Notes: generated by a model from the sequence alone, not told the origin. A DNA stretch of 64,000 bases from Pseudomonas izuensis (GCF_009861505.1 NZ_WTFT01000022.1:62001-126000); one strand, 5' to 3'. Shown: positions 8,432 through 17,009, counted from the stretch's first letter. Program-made: numbers and translations.

Positions 8432-9337
8432 TTACCATTGTACTCCGCTGTTTTCGATCCACTGCAAAATCGATTCGCGCTTGGGCTTCCAGCCGAGCAG
8501 CGTGCGCGCATTGACTGCCCGCACGCGGCTGTTGGAACCGATGGCAAAGCGCGCCCAATCTCCTAGCTTGGCGATGGCTTCATCAGCCGGCCAGCTTTGA
8601 ATCTCGCCGCCAAAGCCAAGGGATTTGCTGATGGACGTAGCGATTTCGAGGAACGATGCTTCGCCGTTCTCGGCGAAGAACAACGAGGCCGATGGGGCCT
8701 TTTCGATTGCAAGGCGATAAAGCTCTGCCAGATCTTCGATGTGCACGTTGGACCAGCGATGCACCCCGGCCCCCATGTAGGCCCCGGCGCCATATTTTCG
8801 CGATTGCGCAAACAGCTTGGGCAGTTGATCGCTTTTTGCCGGCAACCCCAATGATTCACCGTAAATCATGGTCGGGCAAAACACGATGCTACGAATACCG
8901 TGTTCGACACCTGCGCGCCGCACGATCTGGTTGATGTGGACCCGATCCTTGCGGATGTCCATGGGTGTGAATGGCGTCTCGTCGGTGAAGATCTCGGCAC
9001 GTTCATAAGAACCGCGAGCATCGTCACCCACAACACTTGAGCCTGAGGTGTGCAGCAGTACTTTTCCGCTGCCGCTCAGAGCGCTGATAAAGGTTTGTAC
9101 CGAAGCCAGGTGATCCGAATTGGCCGCATTCACGACCGCGTCGGCAGCACGTGCCTGTTCGCTGAGAATAAAAGCGTCATCCAGGGTGCCGAGCACAGGG
9201 GTGATACCCAGCGCCAGTAGCGCACTGCGCTGTTCCGGGTTACGCAGCAGACCACTGACTTCATGCCCCGCATCTACCAGGTATTTGGCAACCGAACCGC
9301 CGATGTAACCGGTCACACCGGTAACGAAAATTTTCAA
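8432..9337 (-). CDS. NAD-dependent epimerase/dehydratase family (extended SDR) protein
   Basis: Predicted 301-residue extended SDR. The N-terminus MKIFVTGVTGYIGGSVAKYL has the TGxxGxxG dinucleotide motif at residues 7-13; a GESLGLPAKSD segment and SNVHIEDLAELYRLA are typical of NAD-dependent epimerase/dehydratase or nucleoside-diphosphate-sugar epimerase-like reductases. It lacks the clean YxxxK of classical members; FCPTMIYGESLG provides a Tyr at the expected place without a clear Lys three residues on. Start is TTG at 9337, supported by AAGGAGA 7 nt upstream and by the position of the TGxxGxxG motif. It is divergent from a LysR gene 148 bp away, which probably regulates it. Confidence 0.85.
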   Translation of the reverse strand: MKIFVTGVTGYIGGSVAKYLVDAGHEVSGLLRNPEQRSALLALGITPVLGTLDDAFILSEQARAADAVVNAANSDHLASVQTFISALSGSGKVLLHTSGSSVVGDDARGSYERAEIFTDETPFTPMDIRKDRVHINQIVRRAGVEHGIRSIVFCPTMIYGESLGLPAKSDQLPKLFAQSRKYGAGAYMGAGVHRWSNVHIEDLAELYRLAIEKAPSASLFFAENGEASFLEIATSISKSLGFGGEIQSWPADEAIAKLGDWARFAIGSNSRVRAVNARTLLGWKPKRESILQWIENSGVQW

Positions 9338-9485
9338 TGTTCTGTCTCCTTCGCATCTTGAGTTTGCCCGGCCTTTACTTGAAACAAAGGCGCGGTCATT
9401 CCTGGTTAAGGAATCTCTTCACGATACGATGGGGTCCGTTTGTGAGCTAGACTGCTCTAACTACAAGTATCTGTGAATACAGTTC

Positions 9486-10406
9486 ATGCTAAATCTCAAA
9501 GACATCAACCGCTCCGGCGAAATGGAAGTGTTCACCCGAGTCGTCAATGCCGGCACCTTCTCCGAGGCCGCCCGGCGTCTGGACATGTCACCCTCGGCGG
9601 TGAGCAAGCTGATCGCCCGTTTGGAAACGCGACTGGGTGCGCGTTTACTTCATCGCTCCACCCGACGCCTGGAGCTCACGGCCGAGGGCGAGCGTTTCAA
9701 CAATGAATGCCTGCGGATTCTCGAGCTGATTGACTCTGCCGAGCGTGATATTGCCAATGTAGCCAAACCTAGCGGGCTGATTCAGGTCAATGCCAACCTT
9801 CCTTTTGGCCTGCATTGCCTGCTACCGCAATTGCCTGATTTTCTGGCGGCTTACCCGGACATCACCCTGAACGTGGAGCTGACCGATACCGTTGTGGATC
9901 TACTGGAACGACGCGCGGATGTCGCGATACGTACCGGCCCGATGAAGGAATCGAGCCTGGTCCAGCGTCGACTGGGTGAAAGCCGAATGATCACGGTGGC
10001 TTCACCGGCGTACATCGCACGATACGGTCAGCCGAAAACCCTGGATGACCTGCAGCGACATAATCGGCTGAGCTTTGGTTTTCATCGTCATTCGCAGGCC
10101 TGGGTTTATCGCGATGCCGAAGGCCAGCGCATCGAGATTGAACCCAAAGGCAATGCCTTGCTCAGTGATGGCGAGAGCATTCGCCAGTCTGCGCTGGCTG
10201 GATTGGGTATCGCTCGACTCGCGAGCTTCCATATCAATGCCGATATCGAGTCCGGGCGTTTGATGCCGCTGCTGGAGCAATTCAACAGCGGTGAAACCGA
10301 GGCCATTCATGCGGTGTTTATCGGCCCTGGACAGCAATTGCCCCATCGCGTCAGGGTTTTTATTGATTTTCTGTTGGAAAGGATTGGCCCGCATCTCAAA
10401 CCTTAA
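9486..10406 (+). CDS. LysR family transcriptional regulator
   Basis: Predicted 306-residue DNA-binding regulator. The N-terminal winged helix-turn-helix is clear: MEVFTRVVNAGTFSEAARRL, then MSPSAVSKLIARLETRLG and LLHRSTRRLELTAEG (residues about 13-66). The rest is a LysR substrate-binding domain (VNLELTDTVVDLLERRADVAIRTG-like segment near residue 135) typical of the CrgA/DmlR subgroup. It reads away from the epimerase-like gene at 8432-9337, the classical layout for a LysR regulator and its target, so that gene is the best candidate target. Effector unknown. Confidence 0.92.
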   Translation: MLNLKDINRSGEMEVFTRVVNAGTFSEAARRLDMSPSAVSKLIARLETRLGARLLHRSTRRLELTAEGERFNNECLRILELIDSAERDIANVAKPSGLIQVNANLPFGLHCLLPQLPDFLAAYPDITLNVELTDTVVDLLERRADVAIRTGPMKESSLVQRRLGESRMITVASPAYIARYGQPKTLDDLQRHNRLSFGFHRHSQAWVYRDAEGQRIEIEPKGNALLSDGESIRQSALAGLGIARLASFHINADIESGRLMPLLEQFNSGETEAIHAVFIGPGQQLPHRVRVFIDFLLERIGPHLKP

Positions 10407-10527
10407 TGACGGCAGGTCAAGCACCCATTTTCAGAGTTTTGTTAAAGCAGTCTTCTGCAACCCTTGAAAGACTTCAGCCCGAGCCTGGGGCAAGATTTTG
10501 CGCATAACAACAAACAAGGCAGCTTTC

Positions 10528-11310
10528 ATGGATTATCAACTGACTGGCAAAACCGCACTCATCACAGGCGGGGCGACAGGCATTGGCAAGGCCATCGCCC
10601 AACGCTTCATTCTCGAAGGTGCAAAGGTTGTCATTAGCGGGCTATTGGCAGACGAAGTGAATGCGGTGGTTGAAGAACTGGGCGACTCCTGTCAGGGCCT
10701 GGTTGCCGATCTGACACAGGACGGGGCGGCGGAGTGCCTGGTCAAGATGGCCCAGGCGTCCGGCCCGATTGACTTCCTGATCAATAATGTCGGGATATTC
10801 GAGGTCAGGGACTTTTTCGAAACGGACGATGCCCAGTGGTTTCATTACTTCAATGTCAATGTCATGAGCGGTGTGCGCATGACTCGCCTTGTCATGAGGG
10901 ATATGCTCAATCGCGGGCACGGGTCGATCGTCTTTATCAGCAGTGAATCCGCCGTAAAGCCTCAGCCGTGGATGGTTCACTACGGCGCGATGAAAACCTG
11001 TCTGCTGGGTATTTCCAGGGCCCTGGCTGAGTTGACCAAAGGCACAGCGGTGCGCGTCAACTCGATACTGCCCGGGCCGACCTACACCGAGGCGGTCAAG
11101 CGTTATCACCGGGAAATCGCGGAAGAGAAGGGCATCTCGGCACAACAGGTGGTACACGATTATTTTGACGAAACCGAGCCGACATCCCTGATCAGACGCA
11201 TGATCGAGCCCGAAGAGGTGGCCTGCAGCGTCCTGCACCTGGCAGCTTCGCCGGCGCTCAACGGCATGGCCATGCGCATTGAAGGTGGAACCATACGGTC
11301 GATACTTTAA
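10528..11310 (+). CDS. SDR family oxidoreductase
   Basis: Predicted 260-residue SDR. It has TGGATGIGKAIA at about residues 13-24, NNVG in place of the more usual NNAG, the Ser of FISSESAVK and the Tyr-Lys pair in YGAMKT. The C-terminal LAASPALNGMAMRIEGG fits the family. ATG 10528 is preferred over 10498: the family alignment begins MDYQLTGKTALITGG, and AAGG precedes it, though at a long distance. Closest general type is the gluconate 5-dehydrogenase / 3-oxoacyl-ACP reductase-like SDRs that end in a glycine-rich tail. It is followed by a hairpin at 11341-11364. No neighbour suggests its substrate. Confidence 0.87.
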   Translation: MDYQLTGKTALITGGATGIGKAIAQRFILEGAKVVISGLLADEVNAVVEELGDSCQGLVADLTQDGAAECLVKMAQASGPIDFLINNVGIFEVRDFFETDDAQWFHYFNVNVMSGVRMTRLVMRDMLNRGHGSIVFISSESAVKPQPWMVHYGAMKTCLLGISRALAELTKGTAVRVNSILPGPTYTEAVKRYHREIAEEKGISAQQVVHDYFDETEPTSLIRRMIEPEEVACSVLHLAASPALNGMAMRIEGGTIRSIL

Positions 11311-11340
11311 AGCGGTACCCGCTCTCACGCCCTTGCGAAA

Positions 11341-11370
11341 GGACAGCACTTCACAGTGCTGTCCTCTTCT
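11341..11370 (+). terminator. Probable terminator after SDR gene
   Basis: Perfect 10-bp inverted repeat GGACAGCACT / AGTGCTGTCC with a 4-nt loop, followed by a T-rich TCTTCTT rather than a pure T-run. It lies 30 nt after the SDR stop, and just before the remnant gene on the other strand. Termination is likely but weaker than a canonical site. Confidence 0.6.
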
Positions 11371-11373
11371 TGC

Positions 11374-11520
11374 CTATTCCGCATACAGGGCAGTCCGGGC
11401 CACCTCAGCGAAATAATGCGCACCGGTGGTCGTTACATTGCCGTTGAAATCGTACTTGGCGTTGTGGAAGGGAATACCCCTTCACCCGCCTTTTCGCCAT
11501 GTTCACCGTAGGTGCGAATT
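11374..11520 (-). pseudogene. C-terminal remnant of an M20 family amidohydrolase/peptidase
   Basis: On the minus strand, the codons ending in the TAG at 11374-11376 translate as GIPFHNAKYDFNGNV and then ALYAE, which resembles the extreme C-terminus of M20 amidohydrolases/hippurate hydrolases (family pattern HNPxYDFND). Upstream the reading frame shifts by one base near 11480, after which YGEHGEKAGE continues in another frame. No start or catalytic domain remains; it directly abuts the stop of the racemase-family gene. I read this as the tail of a deleted gene that once followed the racemase in the same operon. Exact upstream boundary is uncertain. Confidence 0.55.
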
Positions 11521-11546
11521 CGTGGGAGTATTCGAACGAGGTCCTG

Positions 11547-12581
11547 TCACCGACCTTCCACAGGCCAGGTGTCGGACAGGCGATAGCCTGCGGGGAAGGG
11601 GTCTGACGGATCGAGCGTATGTTGATGTGTTCCGGTAATCCAGGCTTGCCCGGAGATGATTGGGCTTATGCCAGGCCGGTCGCCCACCCGCAATTCAGAA
11701 TCAATGCGACAGTCGAATTCGGTGCCAAGGATCGACTTACCAATAAAGCGGTCACCTACCTTCATCCGGCCCTTGGCAAGCAACACCGCCATTCGCGCGG
11801 AACAACCCGTACCGCAAGGGGAGCGATCGACCTTCCCGGGACGGATAGCGACAGCATTGGCTGCTGTCAGCACTCCGTTTTTCATTTCAACCGGATTAGC
11901 GATCTGGCAAAAGGAAATATGGTTCCAGTCCGGGTTTTCAGGATGTGCGAAGCCTAATTGCTCGTTTGCCGCCTGAGTGATTTTCATGCCGTAATCGGCG
12001 ATTTCCCGCGCCTCGTCAGGGGTGAGGGAGAAACCCAGTTTTTTGGCGTCGGTGATGACGAAGCTGTCACCGCCATAGGCCGTATCGACCAGTAGAGTGC
12101 CGATGCCCGGTACTTCGATAGTGACGTCGAGCTTATCGGCAAACGACGGTACGTTACGCACGCTGATGCGCTCTGCCTTACCATTGCGACAGGTCGCAAC
12201 CACCTCGATCAATCCTCCTGGCGGTTCAAGGAACATGCGGGTTTGCGGTTCGACCATGGGAATGATGCCGGTCTCCAGCAGTACGGTCGCCACACACATG
12301 GAGTTGGAACCGGACATGGGCGGCGTGTCGCACGGCTCCATGATGATCCAGCCGATGTGCGCCTTCGGATGCTTGGGAGGCACCAGCAAATTGACATGCC
12401 GGAACACCCCACCGCGGGGTTCGTTCAAGACAAAGTTGCGCAGGGTTTGATCGGTTTCGATGAACTGGCGCTGATCCCAAATGGTTTCCCCAGGAGGGGG
12501 CGCGACGCCGCCGACAATGACGTCGCCCACTTCACCGGCAGCATGGCAACTGACGACATGGATGACTTTGGATGATCGCAT
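11547..12581 (-). CDS. Proline racemase family protein with Ser/Cys active site (hydroxyproline epimerase-like)
   Basis: Predicted 344-residue member of the proline racemase / hydroxyproline epimerase family. The first catalytic position is Ser90 in PPMSGSN (Cys in classical proline racemase) and the second is Cys256 in DRSPCGTGC. In this superfamily Ser/Cys members have been reported as hydroxyproline epimerases, Cys/Cys members as racemases or 4-hydroxyproline epimerases, and Cys/Thr members as trans-3-hydroxyproline dehydratases. It is last in a three-gene minus-strand operon after a tautomerase and an ornithine-cyclodeaminase-like reductase. Length is normal (about 330-345). Likely cytosolic; it may interconvert L and D (or trans and cis) imino acids feeding the FAD oxidase at 15209. 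Exact substrate is unknown. Confidence 0.85.
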   Translation of the reverse strand: MRSSKVIHVVSCHAAGEVGDVIVGGVAPPPGETIWDQRQFIETDQTLRNFVLNEPRGGVFRHVNLLVPPKHPKAHIGWIIMEPCDTPPMSGSNSMCVATVLLETGIIPMVEPQTRMFLEPPGGLIEVVATCRNGKAERISVRNVPSFADKLDVTIEVPGIGTLLVDTAYGGDSFVITDAKKLGFSLTPDEAREIADYGMKITQAANEQLGFAHPENPDWNHISFCQIANPVEMKNGVLTAANAVAIRPGKVDRSPCGTGCSARMAVLLAKGRMKVGDRFIGKSILGTEFDCRIDSELRVGDRPGISPIISGQAWITGTHQHTLDPSDPFPAGYRLSDTWPVEGR

Positions 12582-12666
12582 GATATTTCCTCCGGGAACT
12601 CATGGGCGCATGCCGCCCAGGCAGTATTGAAAACACAAAAATTGAAAGCGGCTGCCATGGCGGTTG

Positions 12667-13629
12667 TTAATCGCAAGACGAAGTCCGCTGATAAGCCAGA
12701 ATTGCTGCCGCAAGGTCTTCAACCGATGCGCCAACCGATTTGAACATCGTCATGGCCTGGGCAGGATCCTTCAGGGCAGAACGGCCGGCATGTTTGTCAG
12801 CACACAGTTCGCTGAACTCGGCGATGACATCGGATTCGGTGATGACGCCGTTGCGAATCGGCTGGATCAGGTCACCGGTCTCTGCGAGAGCGCCTTCGCG
12901 GGTGTCGACGAAAATGTTGCAGCTTGCCGCGACGTCGTCGTCCACTTCGCGCATGGTCGGTGTGAAGCTGCCGACCAGATCCAGATGCACCCCCGGCTGC
13001 AACCATTGACCCTTGATCACCGGTTCGGTGGCCAACGTCGCGCAGCTGATGATGTCGGCAACCGCGGCGGCAGTGGGCAGTTCCTGGAGTGTCACCGCCT
13101 GCGCCTGGAGTCCCTGGGCGCGCAGGTCGTTGGCGAATGCTCTTGCTGCTTCGATGTTGCGGTCATAAACCAGCACCTCTTCCAGATCGCGAACCGAGCG
13201 GTGAGCACTGACCAGATAACGGCCCATGCGCCCAGCCCCAACCATCAGCAAGCGTTTCGAATTGGCACGTGACAGATAACGTGAGGCCAGGGCTGAAGCG
13301 GCGGCGGTGCGACGGGCTGTCAGTTCGTTGCCGTCAAACTGACCCAGCGGCAAACCGGTTTTTGCGCAGCTCAGGAGGTAGTGGCTGCTGAGACCTGGCT
13401 GGCCTTTGGCATTGTTGCCGGGGAACACGGTGACTTGCTTGACCCCCAGGTATTCACCTTCGATCCAGGCCGGCATCAGCAGCAACATGGCGGTGGGGTC
13501 GCCTGGAACTTCGATTTTGTGGTGGTGACGTACAGGGGAGTGCACGGTGCGCGTGAAGATATCGGACAACGCATCCATCAACGCGTCCCAAGGCAGTGCG
13601 TCGGCCAGTTGTTGGGCATTCAAATACAT
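12667..13629 (-). CDS. Ornithine cyclodeaminase/mu-crystallin family protein (probable pyrroline-2-carboxylate reductase)
   Basis: Predicted 320-residue NAD(P)-binding enzyme of the ornithine cyclodeaminase / mu-crystallin family. It starts MYLNAQQLADALPWDALMDALSD-like (shown here in part), has LGVKQVTVFPGN, then NAD-binding LLMVGAGRMGRYL near residue 130 and HLDLVGSFTPTMREVD near residue 230. Family members in hydroxyproline gene clusters (LhpI) reduce delta-1-pyrroline-2-carboxylate to proline; others make alanine or lysine-derived products. ATG 13629 is preferred to a start at 13770, which would add 47 non-family residues and overlap the tautomerase gene. It sits between tautomerase and racemase genes of the operator-bearing operon. 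Reductase role is the best inference. Confidence 0.85.
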   Translation of the reverse strand: MYLNAQQLADALPWDALMDALSDIFTRTVHSPVRHHHKIEVPGDPTAMLLLMPAWIEGEYLGVKQVTVFPGNNAKGQPGLSSHYLLSCAKTGLPLGQFDGNELTARRTAAASALASRYLSRANSKRLLMVGAGRMGRYLVSAHRSVRDLEEVLVYDRNIEAARAFANDLRAQGLQAQAVTLQELPTAAAVADIISCATLATEPVIKGQWLQPGVHLDLVGSFTPTMREVDDDVAASCNIFVDTREGALAETGDLIQPIRNGVITESDVIAEFSELCADKHAGRSALKDPAQAMTMFKSVGASVEDLAAAILAYQRTSSCD

Positions 13630-13714
13630 GAGAAACACTCGACATTGGAGGAGGGAAAATGCAGTGCTTGCGCGATTGCTGCCAGCAATCGTGGCTGCCA
13701 TTCGATGATTGCTT

Positions 13715-13927
13715 TCAGCGTTGGGGCGGCGGGCAAATCGTCGCTGAAGCACCCAGTGGCTCGCCGGCAATCACCCAGTCAGAAGCCGCCACATCCGTGA
13801 AGGTAATGGTCACGTCCTTGGGCGCAGAGCCAAGGACTCTGGCGAAGGCAGCAGTAATCTCACGCGCCAGTTGGTGTTTTTTTTCATCCTGCCGTCCGGT
13901 GAGCATTTCAATTCTTACAATTGGCAT
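13715..13927 (-). CDS. 4-oxalocrotonate tautomerase family protein
   Basis: Small 70-residue protein beginning MPIVRIEM, with Pro2 becoming the N-terminal catalytic base after Met removal, as in 4-oxalocrotonate tautomerases. The rest (LTGRQDEKKHQLAREITAAF, VLGSAPKDVTITFTDV) fits the family, and AGGAG precedes the ATG. Subunits normally form hexamers in the cytosol and catalyse keto-enol or imine-enamine shifts. First gene of the operon with the reductase and racemase genes; its promoter region carries one of the GntR-type operators at 14256-14266. In this setting it may isomerise an enamine/imine such as a pyrroline carboxylate. Confidence 0.85.
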   Translation of the reverse strand: MPIVRIEMLTGRQDEKKHQLAREITAAFARVLGSAPKDVTITFTDVAASDWVIAGEPLGASATICPPPQR

Positions 13928-14255
13928 TCCAGGGTTCTCCTGAGTATTCGAGTCGCGAGCTTCAAAGGCGCGGATGTGTCAGACCCGTATCAAAGAATCA
14001 GCATGTACTCATTGGTGGTCGCTACCCACATCAGGTCGTGGACAACGGATCTGACGTCGTCACGCCTGCCAGTTTTCAGTGCGCGCTTCTGATGGCCGTC
14101 GACTTCGTCAGTGCCTCTGTATGTCTGCGATTTGTCGCCTACGTTTTTTTTTGGGTTTTGCATGCAGGGCTTCTCCTGTTGTTTTTATAGGTAGAGGTGC
14201 AGCGCAAATGCTGCCGTTAGCCGCTTGACACCGGATGAGTCAAACTCTAGATTGA
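13928..14255. other. Long leader/intergenic region without a convincing gene
   Basis: About 330 bp between the tautomerase start and the operator at 14256. Short ORFs exist on both strands but none has family features or a convincing ribosome site. If the minus-strand promoter is at the operator, the tautomerase message has a leader of roughly 300 nt, which is long for this genome. A minus-strand stretch ending in TGA near 13995 vaguely resembles a regulator tail but is too short to call. Confidence 0.4.
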
Positions 14256-14272
14256 ATATCGTATACGTTAAG
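14256..14272 (-). promoter_or_regulatory. GntR/FCD-type operator, site 1 (tautomerase operon)
   Basis: ATATCGTATAC followed by GTTAAG, centred on the palindrome GTATAC at 14261-14266. The same 11-mer or a near match occurs at five other promoters within 7.5 kb (14371, 15157, 20298, 20446, 21583). It lies upstream of the minus-strand tautomerase operon and 140 bp before the GntR gene. FCD-subfamily GntR proteins bind palindromes of the GTATAC kind, so the adjacent regulator is the natural ligand. Confidence 0.7.
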
Positions 14273-14370
14273 TATGGTGTCAACGAGTTTTTAGGGGCTG
14301 ATGGGTAGCGTCAGCCACCCAGGCAAGGCTGAATCACCTGACAGACCGGCCGATGGTAAGCTGTGATCTG

Positions 14371-14387
14371 ATATAGAATACGTTATT
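14371..14387 (+). promoter_or_regulatory. GntR/FCD-type operator, site 2 (autoregulation of GntR gene)
   Basis: ATATAGAATAC followed by GTTATTC; compared with the other sites the core GTATAC is degenerate (GAATAC). It lies 25 bp before the GntR start codon, suitable for weaker autorepression. Confidence 0.55.
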
Positions 14388-14412
14388 CGATCGTAGCTTC
14401 CCGATTGCACAC

Positions 14413-15090
14413 ATGGAGTTCAAATTGCCTCTAAGTCCTGCAGATCTGCCTTCACTTGGCTCAGCGCCAACGGCGTCCGACATCATCGCCAATCACATTC
14501 GCGAGGCGATCATCACTGGCGACTTCGACGAAGGCGAACCGATTCGCCAGGACGACGTCGCCAAACTTTTCGATGTCAGCAAAATCCCGGTGCGCGAGGC
14601 TCTGAAACGGCTCGAAGCCGAGGGCCTGGTCGAGTTTCAACGCAACCGCGGCGCCGTTGTCAAAAGCATTTCAGAGCCGGAAATTGCGCAGATCTTCGAA
14701 GTCCGGGCGATGCTGGAGTCCAGCGCACTGAAACTGTCCGTGCCGTTGATGACCGAAGCAACCTTCAAGAGAGCCGAGCAGTATTGTGACGAATTCGCCC
14801 AAGAGACGAATGTTGCACGCTGGGCAGAACTCAACTGGCAGTTTCATTCCTGTCTGTACGAGGATGCCAATCGACCATTCCTGATGAACCTCATCCGCTC
14901 GGTCAATGACCGTATTGAGCGCTACTTGAGAATTCAGCTGACGCTTTCCGGTGGTACAGGGGTTGATGATCGCGAACATCGGCAAATCCTCGCAGCGTGC
15001 CGCAAGGGCGATGCCGATGAAGCCGCCGAGTTGCTGCGTCAGCACATCACCAAGGCCTGCGAGTCTCTGCTGACCAATATCCGTAAGTAA
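14413..15090 (+). CDS. GntR family transcriptional regulator, FCD subfamily
   Basis: Predicted 225-residue regulator. An N-terminal winged helix (IANHIREAIITGDFDEG, then IRQDDVAKLFDVSKIPVREAL at about residues 43-63) is followed by LEAEGLVEFQRNRGAVVK and a C-terminal all-helical FCD ligand domain with the metal-site residues spread over FEVRAMLESSA, WAELNWQFHSCLY and DDREHRQILAACRKGD (His and Asp residues). It is central in the cluster and six matching palindromes lie at its own and surrounding promoters, so it is the probable cluster-specific regulator, likely a repressor released by the substrate or an intermediate. ATG 14413 is the only reasonable start. Confidence 0.9.
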   Translation: MEFKLPLSPADLPSLGSAPTASDIIANHIREAIITGDFDEGEPIRQDDVAKLFDVSKIPVREALKRLEAEGLVEFQRNRGAVVKSISEPEIAQIFEVRAMLESSALKLSVPLMTEATFKRAEQYCDEFAQETNVARWAELNWQFHSCLYEDANRPFLMNLIRSVNDRIERYLRIQLTLSGGTGVDDREHRQILAACRKGDADEAAELLRQHITKACESLLTNIRK

Positions 15091-15156
15091 ATCCAACCGT
15101 TACACGCCGTGCATCGCCGTAGCCTTCGCTGCGGCGAATTGGTTTTGGTGATATGT

Positions 15157-15167
15157 GTATACGATAT
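15157..15167 (+). promoter_or_regulatory. GntR/FCD-type operator, site 3 (FAD oxidase gene)
   Basis: GTATACGATAT, the reverse complement of ATATCGTATAC, 41 bp before the FAD oxidase start codon and flanked by a partial second half (ATATGTGTATAC). Well placed to overlap or follow a promoter. Confidence 0.7.
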
Positions 15168-15208
15168 CCTAAAATATCTCGATTTAATGCTGCCTTAAGG
15201 GGGGACAC

Positions 15209-16492
15209 ATGGCGCCTGTTCATTCTTCTGAGCACCCTCGTCTGTTTTCAGAAAGGGTCGTTGTTGTGGGTGGGGGTATCGTCGGGATCTGTTGCGCCCT
15301 GTATCTGCAGAGGGAAGGCTATGCGGTAATGTTGATCGACCCGGCGGCGGCGGGTGACAGCACAGCCAAATGGAGTTGCGGGCAGATGGCAATCGGCGAA
15401 GTGATTCCACTCTCAAGGCCGGGCGTGATGCAGAAAATACCGGGTTGGCTGCTCGATCAGAAGGGGCCGCTGGCGTTAAGAGCAAGCGCGCTGCCGGGCA
15501 TGCTGCCGTGGTTCCTGAGGTTTCTGGCGTGTGCCCGGCAGGCCAAAACGGAGGAAATTGCCCAGGACATTGCCAGCCTTACTCACCATGTCCACGCTGA
15601 TTACGCGCCATTGCTGCAGGCCTGTACCGAGCCGGCTCTGCTGCGTGAAAGTCCGGTAATCAAGCTGTTCGAGTCCGCTGCCGGCCTTGAGCAGGAGCGT
15701 CCCCATCTGGCGTTTCGCACGGCCCTGGGTTTCAAGGCAGAAGTACTCGATGCCGCCGCGATAGCCGATCTCGAACCGTCGTTGGCCGGTGCATTCAGCC
15801 ATGGCTTGCTGTTCCCCGACTGGCGCTCGGTCAGTGATACCGAAGGTTTCATTACGGCGCTGACGCAAAGCTTTATCGATCAGGGCGGTGTTCGGGTGCG
15901 AGGTCAGGTCAAAAGGCTGGATGAGTTGGTCGATCATGCCAACGGCGTCTCACTCGCCAACGGTGAGCGTTACGCCGCTGATCATGTGGTGATTGCGGCA
16001 GGTGTCGGTTCGCGAGCGTTTTTTGATCAGCTTGGCGTACAGATTCCACTGGCCGGGATCGCCGGGTATCAGGTGCTTCTTCCGACACCGGAGGTGGCTG
16101 TACACCACTCGCTGATCTTTCCCGATGGCGGGTTTTGCGTCAGCCCGATGACCCGCGGCCTGCAAATCGGCGGCACTATGGAGTTTGCGCGGCCCAATGC
16201 CGAGCCGAACTTCAAGCGTGCCGAAATCATTCTTGAGAAGGCGCGAAAAATCCTTCCCCGCCTGCAACTGGACAACCTCGAATACGGTGTCGGCTACCGT
16301 CCGTACCTGCCCGACACCAAACCGGTGATCGATCGTAGTACCCGGTTATCGAATGTGTTCCTGGCGTTCGGTCATGGCCAGCTCGGCCTGACATTGGGCG
16401 CCACGACCGGACGACTCATCGCACAGATGGTCGCCGGCCGCACGCTTGCGCAAAACCTGGCCCCCTTCAGCGCCACGCGTTTTTCCTTGTGA
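15209..16492 (+). CDS. FAD-dependent oxidoreductase, D-amino-acid dehydrogenase (DAO) family
   Basis: Predicted 427-residue flavoprotein. The Rossmann dinucleotide motif VVVGGGIVGICCALYLQREGY lies near residues 13-33 (written here in parts: GGGIVG then ALYLQREGY), followed by IDPAAAGDSTAKWSCGQM. The C-terminal part has GVGYRPYLPDTKPVIDRS and FLAFGHGQLGLTLGATTGRL, typical of DadA-like dehydrogenases that place FAD's second contact there. It likely oxidises a D-amino or D-imino acid to the imine and passes electrons to the respiratory chain. A ribosome site AAGGGGGG precedes the ATG. Controlled by the operator at 15157. In this cluster it is the partner of the racemase-family enzyme: epimerise, then oxidise. 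Confidence 0.88.
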   Translation: MAPVHSSEHPRLFSERVVVVGGGIVGICCALYLQREGYAVMLIDPAAAGDSTAKWSCGQMAIGEVIPLSRPGVMQKIPGWLLDQKGPLALRASALPGMLPWFLRFLACARQAKTEEIAQDIASLTHHVHADYAPLLQACTEPALLRESPVIKLFESAAGLEQERPHLAFRTALGFKAEVLDAAAIADLEPSLAGAFSHGLLFPDWRSVSDTEGFITALTQSFIDQGGVRVRGQVKRLDELVDHANGVSLANGERYAADHVVIAAGVGSRAFFDQLGVQIPLAGIAGYQVLLPTPEVAVHHSLIFPDGGFCVSPMTRGLQIGGTMEFARPNAEPNFKRAEIILEKARKILPRLQLDNLEYGVGYRPYLPDTKPVIDRSTRLSNVFLAFGHGQLGLTLGATTGRLIAQMVAGRTLAQNLAPFSATRFSL

Positions 16493-16515
16493 CATGAAAA
16501 CGGCCGGCGCCCGGG

Positions 16516-16956
16516 TTATCCCTCTGACTTGCGCATGAAGTTCAGGCCGGCTGCTGCTGTGGCAAAGCCCCATTTCTCATAGAAAGGGACCATGTCATCC
16601 AGGCAGTAGAGTTCGCGGTGCTTGATGTCGACCAGCGCTGGATCGTTCAGCACGGTGTTCATCAACACACCGCCAAGGCCCGTCCCGCGCCATGTTTCCT
16701 TGACGATGATGTCGAAGATCATCGCTTTATAGACGCCGTCGGTCATCGCCCGGGCGAATGCGACGAGTTCGTCGTTGTGCGGGTCGATAAAAGCGAAGAG
16801 CGGGCCACCCGATTGCAGCATCTTTTCCACGTCTGCCTTGTTGCGCCCCTTGGTCCACCATTCGGTTTGAAAAAGCGCCACCAACTGCTCAATGTGTGAA
16901 GGGGTCAGCGATCGATGGAATTTCAGCTTGTCGGTGTCACGCGATAGGTTGTTCAT
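16516..16956 (-). CDS. GNAT family N-acetyltransferase
   Basis: Predicted 146-residue acetyltransferase. Family features: LVALFQTEWWTKGR near the N-terminus, VAFARAMTDGVYKAMIFDIIV as the central strands, and the acetyl-CoA loop ETWRGTGLGGVLMN (R-x-x-G-x-G), with YCLDDMVPFYEKWGF at the end. ATG 16956 has GGAG before it; an upstream in-frame start at 17013 would overlap the preceding gene. It is last in the minus-strand operon of the DMF-amidase-like and Ldh2-type genes, and convergent with the FAD oxidase. It may acetylate a toxic substrate or intermediate. Substrate unknown. Confidence 0.87.
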   Translation of the reverse strand: MNNLSRDTDKLKFHRSLTPSHIEQLVALFQTEWWTKGRNKADVEKMLQSGGPLFAFIDPHNDELVAFARAMTDGVYKAMIFDIIVKETWRGTGLGGVLMNTVLNDPALVDIKHRELYCLDDMVPFYEKWGFATAAAGLNFMRKSEG

Positions 16957-17009
16957 GTCTGCTCCAGAATAGTGTTTGTGAGGTGGGTTGAATGTGTTTG
17001 TGGTGAAGG

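Noticed and set aside
8294..8566. 90-codon + strand ORF after the transketolase operon
   Set aside because: It begins inside an intrinsic terminator and runs into the antisense of the epimerase-like gene.
13980..14062. Minus-strand codons reading VVHDLMWVATTNEYMLIL before a TGA, like the tail of a TetR-type regulator
   Set aside because: Only about 25 residues, no upstream frame and weak resemblance; chance cannot be excluded.
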